Source: Forficula auricularia (lineage: Eukaryota > Arthropoda > Insecta > Dermaptera > Forficulidae). From it: DNA of 64,000 nt. Where the stretch lies: assembly GCA_024734495.1 (NCBI GenBank), contig JALMQS010000075.1, forward strand, positions 7,921,313 through 7,985,312. The letters run 5' to 3'. A model generated the notes under the pieces. That model did not search any database and was not told where the DNA came from. It was given only the letters and a program-made list of their open reading frames with translations. The position numbers and the translations under genes were made by a program. This document shows positions 12,478-24,630 of this stretch, piece after piece; within the stretch, counting starts at the first letter, position 1, and each line of letters opens with the position of its first letter.

Positions 12478-12717
12478 CAGTGTTTCTCAACGTGTGTTCC
12501 GCGGCACACCATTGTGCCGCGAGAGATTGTCAAATGTGTCGTGAGGCTTTTTGACAAATAATTAAAATTGCATGGATTTTGTAACTTTTGTAGCTTCAAT
12601 TTTTTTTTTTTTTTTTTTGTATCATACGACTTTTACATTTTTTTATATTCAGGTGTGCCGAAAATGATTCCACATATTTTTAGTGTGCTGTCAATCAAAA
12701 AAGGTTGAGAAACACTG
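12478..12717. mobile_element. hAT-like non-autonomous element (copy 1)
   Basis: It begins CAGTGTTTCTCAAC and ends GTTGAGAAACACTG, a terminal inverted repeat of 14 bp of the kind common in hAT MITEs. The interior has GCCGCGAGAGATTGTCAAATG and a 20-base T run. No clear 8-bp target duplication is visible, so the insertion is old. A second copy is at 13334-13540. Confidence 0.75.
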
Positions 12718-13333
12718 CTCTAGCTTTAGAAGTTCAAAAATGAAAAAAAAAATTATTTATATTTTAATGCGAAGTCATAATATAGGCATAAATAAACAAT
12801 TTATATTTACCTAAGTTGAATATTAATCACTACAGTATATCTAGCGACCCGAGTCTTGGAAAAATTTTCACCCTTTTCTTAATTAATAAATGTGCGGAGG
12901 GAGAGGGCGATTCTTTCATTAAAATCCGATCGAGGAAAATAACTAAAAAGGGCATGGATAGAATTATCTAACTTCTTCCTTTATAGCGAATGCAAGGATG
13001 CTAAATGTAAAAGTCAAGATCTGCTCAGATTATCAAAGATTCAATTTTTAATTTTTATTTTTCTAGGAATGGCCTTTTGCTCTTGGATCAAAATTATACT
13101 CGTTATAGAGAGAGCAAATATTTAATTGAAATTCCATAAAATTCAATCAATAATGTGAAAAAAATACTAACTGGCTAAAATACTGGGTCGTGAAAAAGTT
13201 TTACTTTTTTCTTTATTTTTATCATTCAATAGAAAAATTAATTTCATAAAAAGAAATCGTCTTAGAAAGTTTGTTCTGTAGCAAAATTTTTATATTTTCA
13301 ATGCGGAGAACTGTTTAGATTTTGGGCTCTCTC

Positions 13334-13540
13334 CAGTGTTTCTCAACCAGTGTGCCGCGAGCGTTTTTGACAAATAATTAAAATTGCATGTGTTTTGTAA
13401 CTTTGAAATAATATTTGTAATTACTTCAATTTATTTTTGTATCATACAACTTTTACTTTTTTATATATATTTAGGAATGCCGCAAATGATTCCAGATATT
13501 TTTAGTGTGCCGTCAACCAAAAAAAGGTTGAGAAACACTG
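13334..13540. mobile_element. hAT-like non-autonomous element (copy 2)
   Basis: It has the same terminal CAGTGTTTCTCAACC / GGTTGAGAAACACTG and interior order as the copy 620 bases upstream, in the same orientation, with an internal deletion near its left end. No coding capacity or intact target duplication is seen. Confidence 0.75.
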
Positions 13541-13774
13541 AGATAGACAGATGACAATCGTTGATTGGACTCTAGGTTTAGACAAATAAAAAACGTTTTT
13601 GCTAAAAATTCTCTCTCACTTTCTATTTATAGATTAGTGAAAGTAAAAATGTTTGAAAATATCATTTCATTCTTTTGGAGAGTTTGTTGCATTACGCCAA
13701 CATTCGATTGTGATCTCGTAGTAATCGGTTAATAAAATGGCTGTTGTCCATCTAATGAGTAACTAGAAACCACA

Positions 13775-14165
13775 ATGGATGGCACAGAACCACAAGTGGT
13801 AGCAGCAGCAACAACAATCCGCCAACCGACCCTTCACCTCGCGAACCACAAAGGGCCTTTTGAGGGTGTCTGCGTTAAAGTGTTAAAGCGGGGGTGTGTA
13901 TTTTCACCCCACCGGCCAACCGCAAATAGGGTGTTGTGTAACCGTGCGGGCCCTAAATTCATAACCTGTTGCTGCATAGGATAGGATAGGGTCCTCCACC
14001 CTGAGAGACTCGATGTCTCCCAAGGGCTGTTATGTCTAATTGATTGCGCTGCGCAAACCCTGTCTCACCCCTGGCCTGTGTTCTTTTCTTGGCGCCCCGA
14101 TGGCCAATTGACCTCTACGCCGCCCCCGACATCCATTCTCCAAAACGACAGCCAGACAGACACGA
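13775..14165. promoter_or_regulatory. GC-rich intronic island
   Basis: About 390 bases are markedly GC-rich within an AT-rich intron. They contain CGCTGCGC, GGCGCCCCGATGG, several CpGs and homeodomain-type TAATTGATT (14037-14045). An open frame of 69 codons (13775-13984) lacks clear splice signals in phase 0 and looks non-coding. Candidate conserved enhancer or alternative promoter; composition is the only evidence. Confidence 0.35.
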
Positions 14166-15370
14166 ACACCGCTTTAACATTAAATCTCACTTAAGCTATT
14201 CATTCAATCCAGTTCAATAAATAAAGAAAACGATTAAGAATACTTTATCATCTTCAGAGGAAAAGTTATAATTAGATTATACTACAATCCTTTACTTCAG
14301 TACGCAAACAGATAATTTATAATTTATTATATTTTTTAATATTTTATATTCGAATATTTACTAAAGTATTTTTCTCTCCCTTTTAACATTTTTAATTAAA
14401 TTTTTTAATAAAAAACGAAGAGAACAAAAATCACCCCTAAAAAAGAAACCTCGCAAAAAATTAATAAAACAAAGATTTTTTTATTTTATGAATGTAATAT
14501 TTTTTTATTAATATATATATTCCTATATATTTTAATCTTCGCATATAAAGGTTGTTTTATTATCATTTTTTGTAAACCTTAAATTCTATTTTTGTAAAAA
14601 TGTTTGCAATAAAAACTTTAATATTTTTCTTTTCATATTCATTAAATACGTCGCTGATTGATAAATTATACTTTCTTTATAAGATATAATTTATTTCTAA
14701 TCAAAATATTTCTACTAATAGTTAACTAGATTTAGGCAATAAGCTATAACCCTATAAAACAATCAATGATTGAGATTTCTCTTATTGTCAGACAACAGTT
14801 AGAATAGGTGATTCCCGAAAAATATTTTTTTAGCGAAAAAGATACGGTTATTTTAAGTCGAGAAAATGAAATCGAAATTGCCATAAATATTTAAAAATTC
14901 AAAATTCAGTAAAAAATCTTATCCCCATCCACCCCACCTTAATGGTTTGGTTTTTTAGTCAAAATTAAATGCAGAATCGTATCGACTAGAACAGGTATTT
15001 CTCCTCCCCCGAGAATAGTTATAGTTATAGTACCAAAGCAGCTGCAGGGAAGTTAATTAAAAACTTCACGTTTTTAATCTTCAGTGTTTAATTTGCTATT
15101 CTCCCGTTGACGTCACTGAGCTAATTTTAAATTAAATAATGATCATAATTATATTAAAACTTTTTTCAAATTCATTTATATTAAATATTTGCTATTGTAT
15201 GTTTGTAGTTTTTGTTTATAGAATTTTTTCTAATAATAAATTTTCGTATAATTTATAAAATCAAATCAAAGAGATTATCTTCTGCATAAACTGAGATGTT
15301 ATGAAGAATTTTATTAACTATAACATTTAGAGAAAATGGTGTTGGTTTATAGTGAAACATATTAAACACA

Positions 15371-15645
15371 GGAGTTTATAACGGTGGTGTTTTTCACAAG
15401 TAAAAATAAAAATTAAAAAATTATTTTAATTATATTTTTGGAGATTTATTTTTAAATAGTCTATACATATTTCTGGTTTTTAGCCCATCATCAGGAGTTT
15501 GAGTTTACAAAAACCCAGGCTATAAACCCGAAATATGTATAGGGCATTTAAAATAAAACTCCAAAAATATAATTAAAAGAATTTTTTTATTTTAAAATTT
15601 TTTATTTTTACTTGTGAAACACCACTATAACCCGTTAAAAACTCC
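15371..15645. repeat. foldback element with hammerhead-like centre
   Basis: Arms of about 105 bp (15371-15480 and 15522-15645) pair through GGAGTTT, GTGGTGTTT(T)CACAAGTAAAAA, AATTATATTTTTGGAG and CTATACATATTTC. The loop contains CCCATCATCAGGAGTTT. On the - strand the centre reads CTGATGA, a TGG...CCA stem, then GAAA (15470-15494), which resembles a hammerhead core. It belongs with 163-482 and 28850-29141. Confidence 0.7.
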
Positions 15646-17749
15646 GGAATTTTATTAACTCATCAGAAGAGCTCTCGTCTCTGTCGACTTCATACCCAGG
15701 GCAATAACAACTTTTTAATTTGAGTAATTGCCCATCGTTGTAGGTCCAAACCTATTGAATTCAGTCAAATTAATTTCATATTTTGTTCTGCGACCCGAAA
15801 AAATCACAAAAATCAAATTTTATTCCGATCAGAGGGACACCTTACTTTTAGCATTTGCTAAACCAACCCTGTGAAAACATCACCAATTTAAAACAAACTG
15901 TAAAATATTATACTGTCTGATGATGTTTTTATTTTATTAATCATATCTCAAATCATTATATATAAAAAACATTTTTTTCTTTTTGCTATTTTTCGAGTAA
16001 AAAATCACAGGAAGAGATCTTGGGTATAATATAATTGGAAGAGACAAGTGATGTTACACCTTTAACTTGTTGATAGCCAGAAAAAGCCACAAGTTGGTTG
16101 TCTACTCTTTTCTTCTTTTTTCTCTTCTTTTTTTTATATAAACACTTAGAGGAAATTTTTCCGGTTAAAGGGTTCAGATATAGCGGAAGGTTAGTTACTA
16201 ACTCGCTCGCTTGGCCGATCAACTGTTTTAGGAAATACACAGGTTTGTTTGAAGGTCACATCACATAAAAAATATTTGAAATACCTAAACTCACTTTGAA
16301 TCAATTCTTCATTCATTTCATATATAGTATTACTTTAGTTATCATTTTTTTATCAATTCATTTTTAAAAAGTTTTTATCGGTAACTCATTTTTATATTCT
16401 TTGACTATTAAATAAAAAATATTCAAGAAATATCATTTTTATTTTTATATTCGAAATTTAGGCACTTCACTTATATAGTAATTGGGTTTTGTTGAAAAAA
16501 TATATTAACTTTATTAATTGAGCCATTCACTTCACAAATCAATTAACTTCAATTTTTGAAATATCTTAAATTTAAGTGTCAAAACACTTTCACAATTCAG
16601 CCATAGCTTTTTATATTTATAAAAAATTTCCCAAATAATAAAAATTAACACAGTAAACGTCAAAAAAATAAATGAATGCCAATGAATAATAAATAATGTA
16701 ATAATGTACATTATTTGATCGCACTTCTCCACTTTTGGTTTTATGGAGTTAATCGATTTGTGCAGTGAACGACTCAATTTATGATTCTATAAGGCATTAT
16801 TTACTTTAAAGATATTGTAAAATTAAAAACATTATTATTATCTATAGAGTTTTTAAATCTGTAATAAAATTCAAATAAAATCACGAGATTCGAACCGCGT
16901 TAAACAAATATGTGAAGTATTGGATGTACATGATTTACATAGTGTAATACAAAAGTATATGCATAGTGACGTTACAATTAGCTTTCATTTTCCAATAGCT
17001 TTGAAATGCCATCCAATTATTAATTATAAGAAAAGAACCATAAAGAATAGACATTCTTTAATCCTACTCAAAGTTTGAAAAACTATGTCCACTCGATTTA
17101 TTCCTGTTATAACAGAAAACGATTAAATTTTAATTTATCCAAACTAGCGATGCCATGCTATTTAGTTTTTTTTTCACTCTTTGCTTTTTATATATTTACT
17201 GGCAATTAAATTCTATACACATCACCTTTCACTCTAAATTTATCTCTTTTGTACTTTGCAATTACTTAAAAGAATAATAAAAACATTAGCATTACATATA
17301 CATTTCTTTGAAGGTGTGTGTGTGGGTAAACACAAAAAAAAATAGCTACAACATCCCTTAGAGAGTAGAAATAATTTATTTTTATTTCATTTATTTTTAC
17401 ATGGGAGTATTTAATTAAAAAGAAGCTTAACAAAAACATCGAAGGTGAAATTTATTCATTTACTTAACAGATCAAACCAACCATTTATCCATTCATCCTT
17501 TTTGTAGAGAGATTTAATAAATAAAAGCTTAATTACTTTCATTTAACAATCTATTAAATATAATAAAATCACATTTGCTTCAAAAAATCGAATAAGAGAT
17601 TTCTTTTAAAATAGGTACATTTTTTATAGGTTTGTTGAAATTATCCTTTTGCATCAGCTATTTTTTAGATTTTTTCTCATTTTTTCAAATACCTCTCCAA
17701 CAAATTTACTATGACATTAATAAACAATCCTCGTGGTAATAAATCGTTT

Positions 17750-17990
17750 AGAACTTTTGAAAAACCCCTGATAGTTATGCATTCGCATTGGCTGATTTGT
17801 AAATAGAATGCATATCTAACAGGTACACAAATTCAACTTTGTAATTTTATTTTGGGATCAAATCCAAAATTTGACTTATTAAATGTAAGTGAAAATATTT
17901 TTTCATCAAATTAATTTAAAAGTGGTTATTGATGATTAATTTTGAGATATTTAAAGTTTTGTAAAATAAACAAGATTTGAATTCTGTATA
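17750..17990. repeat. dispersed repeat with small hairpin (copy 1)
   Basis: It starts with a hairpin (CTGATAGTTATGCATTC ... GAATGCATATCTAACAG, 17768-17822) followed by AT-rich sequence including TTTTTTCATCAAATTAAT. The same order recurs at 19090-19335. Identity of the family is unknown. Confidence 0.45.
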
Positions 17991-18177
17991 AAGACACTAC
18001 TACTAGAAATCTATTAACAGTTTAATTATATACGCTTTTACAAAACCGTCATCTCATTATGTGCTAATGGATGCAACACAAAGTATGAAAAACCCCATTT
18101 TTTTATTATTATTATTATTATTTTTTTTTAATTAGACCACTTTCATAATTCCCAGCATATACTATGTATAAAGCATA

Positions 18178-18495
18178 GAGTAATATAGAGTGGAAGGCTC
18201 CATAAGAAGCCAATGTATTTTAGCGTATAAGAGTTACAGAGCTCTCTGGCGAGAGCAGGGCGAAACCATTGGGCAATAAAATGGCGAAAACCGCTCTCTT
18301 CGAGGCAAATTTTGGTGACATTATCAAGAGTAAAAAATGCTCTTATATATATAACGTAAAGGGTATGCATCTTTTTTATGTATGACAAAGGCTTTGAATG
18401 TTCTATGATCTTAAGAACTAAGAGTTTTCGTCCTGCAGTCGCTAGAGAACGCTTTTTCGATATACGGTAGCCTTCCACTCTGTATTACCCTATTG
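18178..18495. repeat. TIR element, about 315 bp
   Basis: Terminal repeats AGTAATATAGAGTGGAAGGC (from 18178) and GCCTTCCACTCTGTATTACC (to 18489) are reverse complements. The outer flanks TATACTATGTATA and TATTGTATATATAG also nearly pair. A 111-codon reading frame runs through on the - strand but resembles nothing I recognise and includes the terminal repeats, so I treat it as chance. Probable MITE. Confidence 0.6.
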
Positions 18496-18604
18496 TATAT
18501 ATAGTAAATAGATTCCTTTATCTTGTGTCATGTCTGGCTTGCATATTTTTTCTCATTATTTTTTTTTCTCTCAAGGTAATAAGTAGTAAATTGAAATACA
18601 AGTT

Positions 18605-18840
18605 ATTTTTTTATTTGGTTGGCTGCAGTCCATTTTGCCAGTTCTTCGTAATATACTACTTATATCATGGTTTAGCATTAGTATTATAGTAGTATTAGTG
18701 AAGAAGCCGGACTTGAGCTGCTCAATTTGATTTATTCTGCTGTGAGGGAAGTCTGAACTTGGGCCTCCTGGTTCAGTATCATCTTCAAAACACGATGCTG
18801 AAACAGTTGATCTAGCGCGCGCGGCTATCCGACTCCATTA
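18605..18840 (-). repeat. tRNA-derived SINE-like repeat (copy 1)
   Basis: Read on the - strand from 18840 it starts with GGATAGCCGCGCGCGCTAG, similar to a class II (Ser/Leu-type) tRNA A-box region. It then has AAGTTCAGACTTCCC (near 18749-18763) as a B-box-like block and an AT-rich body with AAGTCCGGCTTCTTC. A second copy is at 26885-27085. The GC-rich tRNA-like head in an AT-rich background supports a SINE. Confidence 0.5.
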
Positions 18841-19089
18841 CAAGTTTTGATACGAGTTTAACATTGTGAAACAAAGTTGTTATAGTAAAGAGCATAGGAT
18901 GGCCTAACTTGTATATTATGTTATTAGATAATTCAATAAGAAAACATACAAAATAGTCCATTTCCATATTAAAACCAAATGGAAATATACACATTACCGA
19001 ACCGATATAGGAATTTATCGTAAAATTTTTATACTTACTGTTATTATAAATTCCAATTCATTCTTAAGATTTTGAGAAAGGCTTCATGT

Positions 19090-19335
19090 AAACCAAACGC
19101 GTGATTTGGGAGACCGCCTGTTAGTTATACATTCACAACGACAGATTTGGGTATCGGATGCCTACCCAACAGGCCAGAAATCCAATCAACTAAGGAATCT
19201 TCTTGGGTCGACTATGAAACTAATTTTCGTTTGAATTTTCTTTTTTATCAAATTAATACAAAACTTTGCTTCATAGTAATCAAGATATTTAGTCAAACAC
19301 TTGTTAACAGCTTTTGAATAAATTTCGTTATTTGA
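19090..19335. repeat. dispersed repeat with small hairpin (copy 2)
   Basis: It has the same layout as 17750-17990: a GCCTGTTAGTTATACATTC / imperfect complement hairpin (19114-19173), then TTTTTTATCAAATTAATAC and an ATCAAGATATTTAG-like end. Same orientation, strongly diverged. Confidence 0.4.
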
Positions 19336-19989
19336 TCTCAGGGGCATAGAAATAGGACAGTCTCAAAGGGCCTTCTCTATACTTGACAATAAATTTTATA
19401 TTAAATAATTATTTTTTACATTTTAGACAAAGTTTGACCTTATATATTTATTTCATATACATATTATATCAGAGATCCTCAATTCCATAGTTTGTTTTTT
19501 AAGTCCTACTACAGCTGGAGAAAAAATTTCAATTCCTTTTATATAAATAGCTTGCAGTAAATTGTTATTGGTTAACTATCTCTGTATGAATAAATATAAG
19601 TGATTCGCCAAGAGATAAAAGCTTTTTGATAGCCCATTCACATTCATATGTAGTAAAATAAAAATATACACAAAAATATTTTTAACGAATTGTTTAAAAC
19701 ACGTGAATATGTATGAAATGTGAAATGAATGATATTAAATTTGGCGATATGTTTTCAAGTCACGTACAAACTCTTTCAAATTACACTTTTTAATATTTGA
19801 GGCAAAATAAAATAAATGTAAAAACATTAGATTTGACACGCAGAATAATGTTCTCTTGATTTTGTCAAGATATTTTACATATAATAGAAATTAAGTGGGC
19901 TAACCATAATTAAATACATTTTATTTAATCGAAACTGTAATTTTTGTTTTGCAGTTTCTTTGAATAGACTGAGTATCCCAAAGCGAGGG

Positions 19990-20245
19990 GCATTTTAGGA
20001 GTAGGTAGCAAAGATGTTGAAACCAAAATTTATGGATCATTACACCCTTCAATGTTCAGTTAATTAGTTATCAAACTAATTGAGATCGCGGGAACAAGAA
20101 ATATTAAATTTAGCTATGCAATAATACAAAATTACAATATCGGTATTCCTAATTAATTAATAACTAATTAACTGCACATTGAAAGATGAAATGACCTAAA
20201 CTTTTGTTTTGGCATTTTGTCCTCTACTTCTGAAAAAAATACCAT
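19990..20245. repeat. inverted-repeat element, about 255 bp
   Basis: Arms 19990-20075 and 20155-20245 are imperfect reverse complements: GAGTAGGTAGCAAAG / CTTC..CTACTTC, ACCAAAATTTATG / ACTTTTGTTTTGG, and TTCAATGT(T/G)CAGTTAATTAGTTAT with its complement. It lies 55 bases before the TTAA-ended element at 20299. Small foldback MITE. Confidence 0.55.
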
Positions 20246-20298
20246 GTGTTATTTTCGAGACAACAGCTATGTAGTACAAAACGAGAAAATATTTCGAC

Positions 20299-20831
20299 TT
20301 AAGGTAGTTCTTTCACAAATTCAAAAATTCAAGAAGTCTTCGAAACTTGGAATATAAGTCATTACAAGAATAATAAACACACTGATAAAATTTGAAGACG
20401 ATTTACCACGGCAACCATGAAATAATTGCAATTAAAATGATATTTTTTACATAGGGTAGATAGGGAAAGGGTGGGGATATGATCATTATTTTATTTTTTT
20501 TTTCATTGAAGGACTTTCACCATCTTGATGAAAAAATAATATTTGTTAGAATAATATATTATGAGAAACTTAAAAAAAAATTGAAATTATTTACCTCTTA
20601 GTTTTGATAAAAAAAAATAAATAAAACATATTTGGGCGATTATTTGTAGTGGAGGTGATATAATATCAATGGCTTGGAAACGATCCATTCAAAAAAGAGT
20701 ATATAGTAGTGTAAAAAGTACAGTCACGTTAAAAAACATAACCTAAAATTTTAGCACCGTTCATATTTATAGAGTGGTTATGAGGGAGGCTAAAACTTTT
20801 TGTGTGGATTGTCGCGAAAGAACCTTCTTAA
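20299..20831. mobile_element. TTAA-flanked MITE, copy 1 (533 bp)
   Basis: It is bounded by TTAA on both sides, starting TTAAGGTAGTTCTTTCAC and ending TCGCGAAAGAACCTTCTTAA. It is a close relative of 37997-38500 over its whole length. Target duplication TTAA is characteristic of piggyBac-type transposases, but the terminal GG is not the usual piggyBac CC(C/T), so the superfamily is open. No coding capacity. Confidence 0.75.
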
Positions 20832-21214
20832 GACAATCATCCCTATCAATAGTTTGTAAATGAAAAAAAAATCAATTTCGTTTCTATTTTGTATTAGAAA
20901 AGATAATTTTTGTTATGAATATTTCAGATGGTGTCTCCTTTTTAACAGAGAGACATGAAAAACTTATTACTTTACTCTCTGAATAAATAATTTCTTTCAT
21001 TAAATATTATAATTGAAAATTAAATATGCATTCGTTTTTTTCTTTGAATAATATTAATCGGGTCTGTGGTATTTGTGGTGTTGTATTTTTTCTCTCATCT
21101 TTGTTGGGTTATTACGTAAACTGTATTCTTGTGCTAGCTCGGGTCGGGGGGTGCTGTCCCCCGGCCTCCCCCTATCGGGAAAACAATAAAGCCTCCTCTA
21201 GGAGCACCGTCCGC

Positions 21215-21228
21215 GTTTCCATGGAGAC
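21215..21228. promoter_or_regulatory. RFX X-box-like site 1
   Basis: GTTTCCATGGAGAC matches the palindromic RFX consensus GTTRCCATGGYAAC at 11 of 14 positions, keeping the CCATGG core. It lies in the GC island at 21.1-21.4 kb. Confidence 0.45.
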
Positions 21229-21276
21229 GTGCATTTACATTCTGAGCTATATTTAGCCCGGGCTTCGTTCTCCCCG

Positions 21277-21290
21277 GTTACCATGGTAGC
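21277..21290. promoter_or_regulatory. RFX X-box-like site 2
   Basis: GTTACCATGGTAGC matches the RFX consensus GTTRCCATGGYAAC at 13 of 14 positions. It is 62 bases from site 1 (start to start), about six helical turns, in the same island. Confidence 0.55.
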
Positions 21291-22489
21291 GGCGCGCAAT
21301 AAAAATGTCATTACAAGACTCTTGGATAGGAAAGCAATCTAGGCCATTGTACCAATGGACCAGACCCTCACCCGGCCCCTTTGCTAATCCCATTAGCGCA
21401 TACGTATTAGGGATAATATCCCTTCGCCTGCGAGTTATTATTCGATTAGATTAGATACAAGAGAAGGGAAAATTTAAAAATAGCATCAAGGAAGCCAGTT
21501 TCTCTTTTCTTTCATAATTAAAAAATATAATAACACTATTTAATAATAAAATACAAAAGTTGTTCATGGGTAAAATACCCGGGGATTAAATATCGTTTTT
21601 TATTAAAGGAAAATTAAATTATCTCATAATCCCTGCTAATGTGTATTATTAATATTATTTTTTATCTTTAAAAATAAATAATAGTATTAATTAATAATAT
21701 TTATTTTAACTTCATTACTTCCCCGAATTAGGGTTTGGTGCTATACATTTACTTTAGAAAACAAAACAAACACACAGACTCAAATTTACATTTATTTACT
21801 CGCTCTTCTCATTTAAGGTGGTCCTTTCGCTCCAGTTGAGTCAAAAGAAGTGTAGTATCTAATATTTAATCAAATAAGTTAAAATACAAATGAAAAATAA
21901 TAGAATTAAAAAATAAATAGTATGAAAGACGTAAATGTTTGAAATAAAAACAATTATACAAAATATAATTAAATACAAAAGTTAGTTTGATTTATTCAAA
22001 TCAGCTGAAAATAAGTCTTGTATGATTTGGCAATGCGTTGTATCAATACTGTTAATGTTTACATCCAAACAGCATTTATGTGATTTTAAAAGTAAATATC
22101 TCAGTAAATTCGTCGGCCAATTGCAATATTGCAAAAAAGAAACCTGCATGTTTCAAAAAGCTAATTTTTAGTTGTTTTTTAACTTTATATAATCAACTAA
22201 TAGTAGTATAATTCAAGAGAAAGTGTCAATATCTTAATTTTCCATAAGACTCTAAGAAAATGTTTACAATTTAAAAAATTTTATTTTCATAAATTTGCTC
22301 GCTAATGTGTGATTGAAACTTCACCAAAGCATAGATAGAGAGTTAAATTATTATAAAAATTAAGTTATAGTTATAATCTAATATTTTTTATTTAACTTTG
22401 GCTGCGAAAGGCCCTCCTTAAACATTACTCTCAATAATAAGAAATGAATATTGGATAGAGTCATGTGTTAAAAACCTTGCTAAACTAAT

Positions 22490-22815
22490 CTGAAAACAGC
22501 CTTTTTAGGATTTGGTTTAAAAATAAGAACAAAATTCTTTAGTGTCGCTACAATGCCTGTCTGTCCATTCGTCTGTTAAGAGCATTGTAGCTCTTAAACT
22601 AAATAAGATACAAACTTGAAATTTAGAAGTTAAATGTATTCGTTTTTCACGAGATTAAAAATTGTATCAAAATTCTAATCGAATGATTATTATTTTGAGA
22701 AAAATCACTTTAAGTAGAATTGGGTTTAGTTGGATATAAAATGACAGTGTGAGAGTACCAAAGTGGCCATTTTTAGGGTATTTTGGTGTATGTCGGTGTT
22801 TAGAAATGGTTTAGC
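22490..22815. repeat. fragment of a dispersed insect-type repeat
   Basis: It carries TAGTGTCGCTACAATGCCTG, CTGTCCATTCGTCTGTTAAG and TGGCCATTTTTAGGGTATTT. The reverse complement of the same series occurs at 36184-36900 with gaps and divergence. It is a truncated copy in opposite orientation. Confidence 0.55.
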
Positions 22816-24469
22816 TTAAAATTATGAAAAATTACCCGAATTCTCTCATTCTCCGAACCGAAAATAAGAATGAATTTGTTTTCTCTAGTATTTTGGAAGG
22901 CATAGGTGCGAAAAATTCCTGTGTTTCTGTAATTGTCTCAACGCCTGCAATTTATGCAACCAATTTATCATCTTAGAAAAAAATAATAGAATAGTCAAGG
23001 CGCTCCTGTACAGTGCTGCCCTCCTTTCCTTGGAGGTTAGATTTTGAATGATGTTTTGATTAAACGCTATGGATAAATAAATCTACGTCGCTACTTCAGG
23101 AGCGTATTCGATTTATAGAATGAGTCTAAAAGTTTATATTAACAAATCTCTTTTCTTACTTCGTCTGTCCTTTTATTTGTGTTTTTACTTTAACATACAG
23201 GGGTTGGTCATTGGTCATGTATTGTAATCCAGCATGAAAAAAGTTTCTTTTTATTTCTTCATTTTTTTGAAATATCTGAATGGAACTATTTTGATTAAAA
23301 AAATGAGGAAAAACTTAGCGTTTTAGAATACAAAAAAGCTCTAAAGAACGAACATCGAAAAAATTATATTTTAGCAGATATTAATTATTTTTCCAAAACA
23401 TGTATCTATTAATATGTTATCAAATTTTGTGTATCACCTAGCTCAAAAACTAGTAAGAATATAAAAACGAAATTTCGCATTTAGAATCTTTATATTAAGA
23501 TTAAGAGCTGATTAAATTTTGCTTGAAATCGAACTAAAAATTAATGTGGGGGAGTTCTAAATAGTTAAAATTATAAAATTTTCAAACTAAAAAAAATAAA
23601 ATAAAAATAAAGGAATAGAATTTACTATAAAATGGTTATATAATAAAAAAGTCATTAATTTTTTTGGTAGCCAAAATTGGAGGGGGTTTTCAAAAAATAG
23701 AACAATCATTATAAGACCTAGGCACTTTGATCGATTTGTACGAAATTTCGCATATGGACCCTATACAATCATATTAAACACACCTCATACTGATAACCAC
23801 CCCCCCCCCCCCCCCCCCTGTTCAAAAATAATTTAAAATAATAAAATTTCCAAATAAAAATTTATGAATGCTGATATTTACATTAAAAGATGCTCATTTA
23901 TAAGGAGATATCATAAAATGCTAATAAGTACAAAATTCACATGGGAGTAGAGTTCTCGTAACTGATTATAAATTATTTTATTAAATTAAATATAAGAGGG
24001 GGTTGGTGTATAGTAAAGTCATGTGGATGGGAATATCAACTTATTTTTTTTAATTATAATCATAAAACATTTCTCAATTCACGTTTTTACACTGTTACTT
24101 TATAAATATCTTGCCTTGGAAATAAAATTATACTGTAATTCGATGGTGGTTTATTATAGAACTCTAAATAGAAAAAATAACTTATTAAAATATAATTAAT
24201 CACTATTTCGATTGGACCGCCACAATTCTTATGATAATACATTCAAGAATATAATTATAAGATAAGATAAATTACTGTGAAACAATCGAAAAAATAATTG
24301 GATGTAATTATAATGTAACAAAAGTCTAACCAAGTTTAGTTACGTAAAAATAATAAATACAAGGTTGTGTATTATCTCGACGCGTTAATTAGAAACCTTA
24401 CAAAATCTAGACATAAGTTTTGATCCAAATCCTAAAGGAATTGTTATTGGTGTCATTGTGTCATAATAG

Positions 24470-24630
24470 GGTCTGATCTCTGTTGAAGTGACGGTTTCCC
24501 TCTGTAGTAACTCCCTCACGCTATTTTACGCCCATTCATGTTCTCACATTGTACATGGCCCAGATTTCTCCTTGTCACGAATTGCACCGTTGAGAGGGCC
24601 CTTCTCTTGCCACTCTGGGTCCAATTCATA
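24470..24630. promoter_or_regulatory. small GC-rich intronic island
   Basis: About 160 GC-richer bases contain AGTGACGGTTTCCC, TTTTACGCCC, GTCACGAATTGCACCG and GAGAGGGCCC. No coding frame is evident. Candidate regulatory block by composition only. Confidence 0.25.

Larger units (their letters stand above)
21120..21430. promoter_or_regulatory. GC-rich intronic island with X-box pair
   Basis: About 300 GC-rich bases contain CTCGGGTCGGGGGGTGCTGT, CACCGTCCGCG, GCCCGGGC and GGCGCGC, plus two palindromic RFX-like sites listed separately. No open frame with splice sites fits. The island is the strongest candidate enhancer or alternative promoter in the 20 kb intron. It is supported by composition and motif content only. 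Confidence 0.45.

Noticed and set aside
12478..13540. 8-bp target duplications for the two hAT-like elements
   Set aside because: Flanking octamers do not match for either copy, so I do not claim duplications.
13775..13984. 69-codon frame with GC-normal composition
   Set aside because: No acceptor/donor pair fits the phase 0-0 gap between exons A and B. Kept only as a candidate regulatory island.
16881..16898. B-box-like GGTTCGAATCTC on the - strand
   Set aside because: The upstream sequence on that strand is AT-rich with no A-box or cloverleaf; at most a SINE fragment.
18143..18478. 111-codon - strand frame
   Set aside because: It spans a MITE including its terminal repeats, and resembles no protein I recognise.
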